Assembly (NCBI GenBank): GCA_028276605.1
Contig: JAPYWC010000011.1
Span: 1-15,479, forward strand
Direction of reading: 5' to 3'
Source: Desulfurococcales archaeon
GTDB taxonomy: Archaea > Thermoproteota > Thermoprotei_A > Sulfolobales > Ignisphaeraceae
Length of the DNA: 15,479 nucleotides
In this document: positions 9,701 to 15,339 of the stretch, in pieces
Layout: each line of letters starts with the position of its first letter
Position numbering within the stretch: the stretch's first letter is position 1
Program-made: the position numbers and the translations under genes
The notes under the pieces: generated by a model
The model's input: only the letters and a program-made list of their open reading frames with translations
Databases searched by the model: none
What the model was told of the DNA's origin: nothing

Positions 9701-10198
9701 TATCTTAATAAGCTCTTCTTCACTCATCTTGTGAAGAGGATCCGCCACGGATTTGATCATTATTGGTATCTCTCCAACCAGAATCTCTACTGGATTACCC
9801 GGAACATCATTCTCTACAGGTACAACAGTAATATACAGCGGTGCTGCATATGTCAAATCCCTTAATCTGCACTCCATTGGTGTTATATTCTTGTTTACAC
9901 TTCCATCAACCTCCCTTACTTGAGGCTCCCCTAATCTAAATCCTTTTATAATTAGCTTGAATCCTGGAATTGACGTCTCTATGACAGGCTCCTCTAATAT
10001 AATTTCTCTCAACGTTTTCGTTATGAACGTATTATATGACTCTATATGGTGCTTTGTAAGCCCTCTCTCCTTTATGAACTTCTCTATAATTGCCCATCTA
10101 TCGTCTGGGCTAAGTATCTGCGATTTTACATGAGCTTGTGGTATAGGGCCTATTGATGCAGAGATCTGTTCTCCTGGAAGTATGGAGACGCTACTCAA
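6749..10198 (-). CDS. rpoB: DNA-directed RNA polymerase subunit B (Rpo2)
   Basis: This is the second-largest polymerase subunit, present as one unsplit chain of 1149 residues. Visible signatures are [20 protein letters not shown] near residue 475-490, [19 protein letters not shown] near 754-772, [13 protein letters not shown] near 897-910 at the active site, and [20 protein letters not shown] near 1046-1065. A C-terminal zinc site uses C1086, C1089, C1104 and probably H1107 (CPIH), where eukaryotic RPB2 has a fourth Cys. The start is TTG (10196-10198). It is effectively forced: a stop of the same frame (the rpoH stop) lies three codons upstream, and no ATG occurs before residue 108. It is 6 bp after rpoH and 15 bp before the chosen rpoA1 start, so it is cotranscribed with both. 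Confidence 0.98.
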   Translation of the reverse strand: [1149 protein letters not shown]

Positions 10199-10204
10199 TG
10201 TACC

Positions 10205-10471
10205 CTACCCTGGAACCACATATCGATAAACAACTATTTCACCACCTGTAGGACTCTTTCTAATAATTCTCACAATGTCCCCTGGTTTGGCACCAATCGC
10301 CTTTGCCACAGGATCGCTTGCTCTAAGCCATGGCAGCTGCTCAGGCTTCACACCATATTCTTTTAAAATCCTCACCCCCTCCTCAATGCTTAGAACTTCA
10401 TGCTTAGGAACCAGTTCGTGTTCAAGTATTTTTCGCAAGACATCACTTGTGATTTTCTTCCTACTAGGCAT
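10205..10471 (-). CDS. rpoH: DNA-directed RNA polymerase subunit H (Rpo5)
   Basis: RpoH is the archaeal counterpart of the C-terminal domain of eukaryotic RPB5 and sits in the lower jaw of the polymerase. The 88-residue protein shows the family pattern: [11 protein letters not shown] at residues 18-28, [20 protein letters not shown] at 40-59, then [19 protein letters not shown] and the YRYVV tail. The family more often has SPTAGE at the penultimate motif. It starts at ATG (10469-10471), with GGTG 7 nt upstream. It is the first gene of the rpoH-rpoB-rpoA1-rpoA2-rpl30e-nusA unit, with a TATA element about 90 bp upstream. Confidence 0.97.
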   Translation of the reverse strand: MPSRKKITSDVLRKILEHELVPKHEVLSIEEGVRILKEYGVKPEQLPWLRASDPVAKAIGAKPGDIVRIIRKSPTGGEIVVYRYVVPG

Positions 10472-10554
10472 TAATTACACCAACTACGTGCATACCTAAA
10501 TTATGTGAAGAAGCTTTACGCATCAATTGTGACTAGTAATCTCTGCTAGCTATC

Positions 10555-10563
10555 CTTATAAGC
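10555..10563 (-). promoter_or_regulatory. Candidate TATA box for the RNA polymerase operon
   Basis: On the minus strand this reads GCTTATAAG. It would start a transcript near 10533, with a leader of about 60 nt to the rpoH ATG. The core CTTATAAG is palindromic and the same 11-mer recurs 62 bp to the right, upstream of tRNA-Lys. The assignment therefore rests on distance to rpoH. The second copy (10616-10626) could also fire leftward and give a longer leader. Confidence 0.55.
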
Positions 10564-10615
10564 TCATCTCAGCAATAAGAAGACATAGCAGCTGGTATCA
10601 CATTGCTAACAAAAA

Positions 10616-10626
10616 CCTTATAAGCT
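10616..10626 (+). promoter_or_regulatory. TATA box for tRNA-Lys
   Basis: CCTTATAAGCT is preceded by an A-run (10611-10615) that fits the archaeal BRE. It is centred about 37 bp before the mature tRNA 5' end, a usual spacing for archaeal tRNA genes, which predicts a short leader removed by RNase P. Confidence 0.6.
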
Positions 10627-10656
10627 TTAACAATTAAAAGCAACAGTGAAAAGTAA

Positions 10657-10734
<78 letters not shown>

Positions 10735-11400
10735 CATTACATAACTTCTCAGGACTCTATGGAATATATTTCATGATTAAATAATTATCTTCCCCACAAT
10801 CTCTCAATTCAATTAACATACCAGAAATGAGATTGGTTTATAAAGATCGGCTTAAAGCAGATACGTCTATGAAATTGCATTATCTTCGGTGAAACTGGTA
10901 AAAGGGATATACATAGAAATAAAGGAACCAAATTAAGAGCACTAGTTTACTAACGTGGGCACAGCTCCACTACTATGTTCAATTAGTTAATAAACTGACA
11001 CCAAAATATAAATTCCCTAATGGACTGCTCTAATGAAACGCTAAAAGCAATCTAGTAACTATGGTCTTTCTCTTTAGCTAAGCAACAATGCAATTCCTAA
11101 TTCCATTAAAAACAAACCAAGATCACGAATAAATGAGATTCGATCCCTACTCACTTCAGCACAATTCTATGGCCAAAACCTAGCTTCAGCTTAAATCCTA
11201 TAGTAAAGTTTGAGAATGCTTTTTCGTAACTTTGAAACGCGTTCCACTAACATTAATTATGATGACAAAGCTGTTATTAAAAGTTTCTCATGTTAGAGGT
11301 TTGGAAGGTTCAAACTTATTCACGAGCTTGCAAGCATGAAAGCATTGTTAACTGGAATTTGATTAGGAGTACTTAGAATAGACAAAGATTGCTTTATGTT
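10735..11400. other. AT-rich gene-free stretch between two convergent tRNA genes
   Basis: No open frame of gene size exists on either strand. The stretch is visibly AT-rich and dense in stops, so a large structured RNA, which would be GC-rich in a thermophile, is also unlikely. It does hold promoter-like strings, the best being TTTATAAAG at 10837-10845. An ATG at 10869 opens only 7 codons after it. AAATATAAAT at 11004-11013 is followed by an equally short frame. A small hairpin (GTGGG/TCCAC with a 6-nt loop) lies at 10954-10969, and a lone box C-like ATGATGA at 11259-11265 has no matching box D. I see no copy of a tRNA 3' end, no inverted-repeat ends and no gene remnant. Confidence 0.6.
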
Positions 11401-11477
11401 TGGAGCCGCCGGCGGGATTTGAACCCGCGACCACCGGCTTACAAGGCCGGCGCTCTACCGGGCTGAGCTACGGCGGC
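11401..11477 (-). tRNA. tRNA-Thr (anticodon UGU), CCA encoded
   Basis: Read on the minus strand, the acceptor GCCGCCG pairs with CGGCGGC. The D stem is GCUC/GAGC. The anticodon stem CCGGC/GCCGG carries the loop CUUGUAA, giving anticodon UGU. The T stem GCGGG/CCCGC has the loop UUCAAAU. The discriminator is U73, as usual for archaeal threonine tRNAs, and CCA is encoded (11401-11403). There is no intron. A perfect 17-nt palindrome sits 2 bp upstream of the mature 5' end. Confidence 0.97.
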
Positions 11478-11479
11478 TT

Positions 11480-11496
11480 CTAAACAATTTGTTTAG
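11480..11496. repeat. Perfect 17-nt palindrome next to the tRNA-Thr 5' end
   Basis: CTAAACAA-T-TTGTTTAG has 8-bp perfect arms around one central base. It lies in the tRNA-Thr leader, 2 bp from the mature 5' end, and about 80 bp upstream of the hexuloisomerase start. As DNA it looks like a dimeric regulator site. As RNA the one-base spacer would force some arm pairs open, so a stable hairpin is less likely. Function unknown. Confidence 0.55.
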
Positions 11497-11545
11497 TCAG
11501 CAGTGCTTTTTGAGTTTTTCGTGTAATCCAATAGCGTAAAAAGAG

Positions 11546-11553
11546 TTTATATA
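11546..11553 (+). promoter_or_regulatory. TATA box for hxlB, possibly shared with tRNA-Thr
   Basis: TTTATATA is preceded by an A/G-rich BRE-like run (11538-11545). Its centre lies 25-28 bp before the first possible start codons of hxlB, so transcription should start at or next to the start codon (leaderless mRNA). On the minus strand the element reads TATATAAA and would start a tRNA-Thr precursor near 11523. I see no closer TATA element for the tRNA. Confidence 0.65.
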
Positions 11554-11574
11554 TGTGCCTATAATATCTTACGC

Positions 11575-12216
11575 TTGGTGCAACAATTGAGTAATCCTGA
11601 ACTTGCCGAATATTTGCCTACATTTTATAGAGCTTATCTTCAGATAGCAAATTTCATTTTAAACTCCCTCGCAGCAATAAAGCGTAGTCAGGTAGAGGCC
11701 TTCATCAATGTATTGGTTAAAGCGTATGAAGAAAAAAAGAAGGTGCTTGTTATTGGTGCAGGTAGAAGTGGTCTTGTAGGCAGAGCATTTGCAATGAGAT
11801 TGAAGCATCTAGGCTACGATGTTTATGTACTTGGAGACACCATAGTGTCACCTGTTCATAAAGGTGATGTTGTTGTCGCAATATCTGGTTCCGGTAGAAC
11901 TGCATTAATTGTGACAGCTGCTGAAGCTGCAAAGTCTGTTGGTGCAATAATTGTAGCTATAACTACATACGTCGATTCACCACTAGCTAAATTGGCTGAC
12001 ATTGTTGTTGAAGTTCCAGGCAGAACAAAGTTGAGCACAGTTGAAGATTATTTTGCTAGGCAGATACTAGGGATACACGAGCCCTTAGCTCCTCTAGGAA
12101 CTTTATTCGAAGACTGTGCCATGGTTTTCCTAGACGCAGTAATAGCTGAGCTAATGCATAGGCTTGGAAAGGATGAAGAGGAGTTAAGAAAAATGCATGC
12201 AAACATTGAAATATAG
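11575..12216 (+). CDS. hxlB: 6-phospho-3-hexuloisomerase (SIS domain)
   Basis: This enzyme interconverts fructose 6-phosphate and arabino-3-hexulose 6-phosphate. With 3-hexulose-6-phosphate synthase it forms the ribulose monophosphate route, which many archaea run backwards to make ribulose 5-phosphate. The 213-residue product is family-sized. It shows the SIS-domain motifs [18 protein letters not shown] (59-76) and AISGSGRTA (102-110), then [11 protein letters not shown] (141-151), the family mark PLGTLFED (173-180), and the tail HANIE. The first codons are TTG (11575), GTG (11578) and, four codons in, TTG (11587). No Shine-Dalgarno sequence precedes them, and the TATA element at 11546 predicts leaderless initiation, so TTG or GTG at 11575/11578 is likely. 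No hexulose-phosphate synthase gene lies in the window. It runs opposite to all other protein genes here and converges on rpl10. Confidence 0.93.
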   Translation: MVQQLSNPELAEYLPTFYRAYLQIANFILNSLAAIKRSQVEAFINVLVKAYEEKKKVLVIGAGRSGLVGRAFAMRLKHLGYDVYVLGDTIVSPVHKGDVVVAISGSGRTALIVTAAEAAKSVGAIIVAITTYVDSPLAKLADIVVEVPGRTKLSTVEDYFARQILGIHEPLAPLGTLFEDCAMVFLDAVIAELMHRLGKDEEELRKMHANIEI

Positions 12217-12446
12217 AGCCCCTAGAAAATACCTAGGAGAGAAATATTAAAACGAAGGGGTAGAAGTACTGCAATTCATTTCCTTGCATTGATATTCTTC
12301 AAATTAAGCATTGTTTTGGTACTGGAACTCGACTTTTCTGACTTCTTTATCTTAAAGTGCATAAATTATTATTATGAGGAGGATAAGTGTAAAATATGCT
12401 GTAAAATATTTAAAACTTTTAAAGAATTGGAATCAATGTCTAACAC
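12217..12446. other. Convergent intergenic region between hxlB and rpl10, no rpl12
   Basis: This 230-bp gap separates the stop codons of two converging genes. It holds no frame that could encode the roughly 105-residue L12 stalk protein that normally follows rpl10 in archaea. Just after hxlB a small stem (CCTAG/CTAGG, 12221-12237, 7-nt loop) could aid termination but has no T-run behind it. The half next to rpl10 holds the T-rich tract given separately. Confidence 0.6.
12390..12426 (-). terminator. T-rich terminator region for the secE-spt5-rpl11-rpl1-rpl10 unit
   Basis: On the minus strand, beginning about 20 nt past the rpl10 stop, several runs of three to four T occur close together (CTTTAAAAGTTTTAAATATT and onward). 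Archaeal RNA polymerase commonly terminates at oligo-T tracts without a hairpin. The runs are short, so this is a plausible rather than a strong terminator. Confidence 0.4.
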
Positions 12447-13535
12447 TTAGCCGAATAGTGCTGCTAGTCCTTCTGCTAACTGTTCTTCGCTTATTCCTTC
12501 TTTCTTCTCTTCCTCTTTCTTCTCCTCAGCCTTTGGAGCAGCTTGCTGTTGTTGCTGTTGCTGAGCAGGTGCAGGAGTGCTTATGCTAATTTGCAGAGTT
12601 TGAGCAAGCTCAGGAGATTTCGTGGCAAGAATTGATGCAATAGCATATGCTCTTGCAAGTGCAAGTGAAATAACGATTGGGGCTGTCTCCTTTGTCACTA
12701 CACCTAGTTCAGCTGCTAACCTCTGTGCTCTTGTATATGCTTTTGCTAATGAGATTCTAAGAACCATGGGTTCTGGTATTACGAGTTCTGATGCTAATGC
12801 AATTGCTGATTGCATTGCAGCAATAAACTCTTTTCTATATGCCTCTATATCGAGCACTAGGTTGCTTCCTGGTATAACTACTCCTGCCTCATAAGCAACT
12901 TTAATTACAGGTCTTAGAAGTTTTGGTGCTATGCCTAGATTATTGAGTATGGATGCCAACTCAGGTGTAACTTCTAAACCAGGTCTTAGCAATGTGGATT
13001 CCTTAGCAATCCACAGAACCCCATCCCTCACTTGTACCGGTATCCTCAACTTTCCAAAAACGCTCATTGCTGGACCTGGCTTTATATTTGTCTTCATAGG
13101 CGTTACTATTATTTCGTTATCTACCTTCTCACCTGGCTTTACCTTCCACCAAACCCTAATACTATCAAGAATCCTCTTAGCCTCGAATGGATTTAGATTT
13201 ACAAATACTGTAATGTTAGTACCCTGTAAGTACTTAGCGAACTCCTCCCAGTTCTTCATCCCAAGCTCCTTCATAGCCAACTTAAGCAAATTGTTCTTGA
13301 TCACCTTTACTACTCCTATACCTTCAAGCCTCCTTCTAAGCTCACTAATATACGATGATGGAAGGCCTGTAGAGTCAATAAGTAACACTGTCTTGTAGGA
13401 GAGGAGAAGCTTTTTTGCTTCTTCAACTAAAGCCCTTTTCTCCTCCAATGATCTCCTAATCCTAACCTTTTTACCTTCCCCGCTTAAATAGGCTTTCTCA
13501 AGTATCCTCAATTCTTCACGTAACCTTGCCTTCAT
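12447..13535 (-). CDS. rpl10: 50S ribosomal protein L10 / acidic protein P0 (uL10)
   Basis: P0 forms the base of the ribosomal stalk that recruits translation GTPases. The 362-residue protein has a typical rRNA-binding head (KTVLLIDSTGLPSSYISELRRRL, then KNNLLKLAMKELG). A helical spine follows that in archaea binds L12 dimers (VLRISLAKAYTRAQRLAAEL and ISLALARAYAIASILATK). After this come a linker with seven consecutive Gln, a charged EEKKEEEKKE run, and the GLAALFG end shared with P1/L12 tails. About 25 basic N-terminal residues precede the usual start of the family core. Two ATGs adjoin (13533-13538); GGGGTG suits the second better by spacing, so I use 13535. It lies just past the rpl1 stop. 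No rpl12 follows. Confidence 0.96.
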   Translation of the reverse strand: MKARLREELRILEKAYLSGEGKKVRIRRSLEEKRALVEEAKKLLLSYKTVLLIDSTGLPSSYISELRRRLEGIGVVKVIKNNLLKLAMKELGMKNWEEFAKYLQGTNITVFVNLNPFEAKRILDSIRVWWKVKPGEKVDNEIIVTPMKTNIKPGPAMSVFGKLRIPVQVRDGVLWIAKESTLLRPGLEVTPELASILNNLGIAPKLLRPVIKVAYEAGVVIPGSNLVLDIEAYRKEFIAAMQSAIALASELVIPEPMVLRISLAKAYTRAQRLAAELGVVTKETAPIVISLALARAYAIASILATKSPELAQTLQISISTPAPAQQQQQQQAAPKAEEKKEEEKKEGISEEQLAEGLAALFG

Positions 13536-13545
13536 CATGACACCC

Positions 13546-14202
13546 CTATGCTACCTCTATGCTTGGGCTACTTGTGGTTTTCACATATATCTTGGCAAAA
13601 CCTAATAAAGGTCTTTTAATCTTATCCTCAATGTAGCTTAAAACGGTTAATGCATTTTCAACAAGATCGTCAAGGGGCATAGTTTCTAAGCCTATCTTAC
13701 ACCCAACCCAAGGCTGTTCTTTTGAATGCAGCCTTGTTGCATTGCTGTAGCGCGTAACCATTTCGCTTAAGCTAGCATTTGGAGGCAAGGCTATGGGTAC
13801 CTTACCTCTAGGACCAAGCGCAGGTCCTAGAACCCTGCCCACTAAACCCATTAGGTCTGCTCTCACCAATATCCAGTCACATCGCTCTGCAATTTTCTTA
13901 GCAGCCTTCTTGTCTATCTTTGATAGCTCGCTTTTGCTTATAACCATTGCTGCACCTGCTTTCTGAGCCTCCTGTACTTGAGAGTCGTCCACAACTACGC
14001 ATACATTAATCTTTTTTCCAATACCTTTTGGAAGTATAACTGCGTCTCTAAATCTAAACTCTGGTTGCTTCTTGACATCGACATCCTTGAACGTTACAAT
14101 AAGCTCTACACTCTGAGGATATTTCCACGGCCTCTTTGTTGCTAATGCGAGCTGGATAGATTTCTTTAGAGCATCTATAAACTCTGGCGACTTAATACTC
14201 AT
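13546..14202 (-). CDS. rpl1: 50S ribosomal protein L1 (uL1)
   Basis: L1 binds 23S rRNA and forms the mobile stalk that handles deacylated tRNA leaving the E site. In bacteria and some archaea it also represses its own mRNA. The 218-residue product is typical in length. It carries the signature LMGLVGRVLGPALGPRGKVP (residues 117-136), the N-terminal RPWKYPQSVELIVTFKDVDV stretch, and the conserved C-terminal IYVKTTSSPS. The start is ATG (14200-14202). AGGTGA overlaps the rpl11 TGA stop and lies 6 nt before the ATG, so translation is likely coupled. I did not identify an L1 binding site in the mRNA. Confidence 0.97.
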   Translation of the reverse strand: MSIKSPEFIDALKKSIQLALATKRPWKYPQSVELIVTFKDVDVKKQPEFRFRDAVILPKGIGKKINVCVVVDDSQVQEAQKAGAAMVISKSELSKIDKKAAKKIAERCDWILVRADLMGLVGRVLGPALGPRGKVPIALPPNASLSEMVTRYSNATRLHSKEQPWVGCKIGLETMPLDDLVENALTVLSYIEDKIKRPLLGFAKIYVKTTSSPSIEVA

Positions 14203-14208
14203 AGGTGC

Positions 14209-14718
14209 TCACCTACGGTTCCACTCTTCCTCATACTTCTTAAACAATTCATCGTAAACACCTCTGTTAATTTCAGCCACAACTTCTTTCGGATCCTTAC
14301 CATCAACGGTTAAGCCTATCGACCTTGCACTACCGAGAATTGTCTTAACCGCTGCCTTTAAGCTCTTTGCATTAAGCTCTGGCTTCTTGAGAATTGCAAT
14401 CCTTATCACGTCCTCAAGTTTAATATCGCCAACTTTCTTATGAGCAGGGTCACCGGAAGGCTCTGAAGCACCTGCAAAGTGAAGAAGAAGACTTGTTGTT
14501 GTTGGTAACTCCAGCTTTATGTCATACTCTTTCGTATCTAGGTCAACAATAATATTTACTGTTACTGTAAACCCTTTGTAGGGTTCTGTAAGCTTGTTTA
14601 TTTTCTCAACAACTTCAGCCGCATTTAGACCTGCATCTGCTAGTGCAGGTCCTAAAGGTGGGGCTGTTGATGCTTTTCCTCCCTCTACCTGTACTTTAAT
14701 AATTTTTATCCTTGCCAT
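14209..14718 (-). CDS. rpl11: 50S ribosomal protein L11 (uL11)
   Basis: L11 binds the GTPase-associated centre of 23S rRNA at the base of the stalk. The 169-residue archaeal-type protein has [20 protein letters not shown] (residues 11-30), including the conserved PPLGPAL and its conserved prolines. It also has [14 protein letters not shown] and the C-terminal RNA-binding segment [19 protein letters not shown]. It starts at ATG (14716-14718), 5 bp after the spt5 stop, with GGTG within the spt5 end about 10 nt upstream. The order spt5-rpl11-rpl1-rpl10 is the classical archaeal arrangement. Confidence 0.97.
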   Translation of the reverse strand: MARIKIIKVQVEGGKASTAPPLGPALADAGLNAAEVVEKINKLTEPYKGFTVTVNIIVDLDTKEYDIKLELPTTTSLLLHFAGASEPSGDPAHKKVGDIKLEDVIRIAILKKPELNAKSLKAAVKTILGSARSIGLTVDGKDPKEVVAEINRGVYDELFKKYEEEWNRR

Positions 14719-14723
14719 GCCAG

Positions 14724-15320
14724 CTATACACCTTTCTTAACAGGTCTAATGTAGTCCACTGGAATCGTTATTGTAAGTGGGTAGCTAGCCTCTAAAATAC
14801 TTAATGAAACCTCGTTTTTAACTTTATCAATTGCCACAACCCTAGCCTTCATACCCCTAAAGGGACCTGCTATTATCTCTACCTCCTCACCTTCCTTCAG
14901 CAACTCTATAAGTGACTTGGGCTTCAATAGCGACTCTAGATCATCCCAATTAATTATCCCAGAAACCTTTCCCTTGACGTGCTTAAGACCTCTTGTAACC
15001 TCATAAACTATGTGAAGCCCTGGAACTTCGAGTACAACATAACCCTTTAAGTTGGGTAATGCTAGCATTGAGTATACTGGAAGATTTCTTGTTTTTACTC
15101 TAACCTCAAGCAGAAGCAATACGTTGAGTTCTTGACCTGCTGTAGTACGTATCGCAAAGAAGGTTGCTCTTGGTACAATGGCTTGCGAAGATCTTGGAGC
15201 TACAGCTTCGGGTTTCTCTTCATGTGTAGATTTCTCCGCACCTTCACTACTTTCTGTACCGATTTCTTCAATGTCTTTCGTTTCCGTCTCATTATTTACA
15301 TCTTTCATTTCTTCCTCCAT
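14724..15320 (-). CDS. spt5: Transcription elongation factor Spt5 (NusG family) with acidic N-terminal extension
   Basis: Spt5 binds the polymerase clamp across the DNA cleft, with Spt4 as partner, and raises processivity. An NGN domain spans about residues 52-135 (start [33 protein letters not shown] in the core). A KOW domain spans about 142-195 ([20 protein letters not shown]). The total of 198 residues is longer than the roughly 150 usual for archaea. The excess is an N-terminal tail with 15 Asp/Glu against 4 Lys in its first 38 residues. The ATG (15318-15320) is supported by GAGGT 8 nt upstream. The next in-frame ATG, four codons in, changes little. secE ends 19 bp upstream and rpl11 begins 5 bp downstream. 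Confidence 0.96.
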   Translation of the reverse strand: MEEEMKDVNNETETKDIEEIGTESSEGAEKSTHEEKPEAVAPRSSQAIVPRATFFAIRTTAGQELNVLLLLEVRVKTRNLPVYSMLALPNLKGYVVLEVPGLHIVYEVTRGLKHVKGKVSGIINWDDLESLLKPKSLIELLKEGEEVEIIAGPFRGMKARVVAIDKVKNEVSLSILEASYPLTITIPVDYIRPVKKGV

Positions 15321-15339
15321 ACATTTTTACCTCATCTAA

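Noticed and set aside
11259..11265. ATGATGA resembling box C of a C/D guide RNA
   Set aside because: No CTGA box D occurs at the required distance downstream, and no internal C'/D' boxes are visible, so a single box C match in AT-rich DNA is probably chance.
11308..11316. GTTCAAAC resembling a tRNA T-loop, possible tRNA fragment or attachment site
   Set aside because: The flanking bases do not form a T stem, and the match to the neighbouring tRNA 3' ends stops after about eight bases; too short for an attachment repeat. The similar TTCGATCC near 11139 fails the same test.
12221..12237. Small hairpin after the hxlB stop as an intrinsic terminator
   Set aside because: Only a 5-bp stem with a 7-nt loop and no following T-run on the plus strand; archaeal termination depends on the T-run, so it is not called as a terminator.
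12931..13398. Open frame of 155 codons on the plus strand opposite rpl10
   Set aside because: It lies wholly antisense to a clear rpl10 reading frame, has low-complexity Ser/Leu/Phe-rich content, no ribosome binding site and no recognisable domain. The same holds for the other long plus-strand frames opposite rps7, rps12, rpoA1, rpoB and rpl10.
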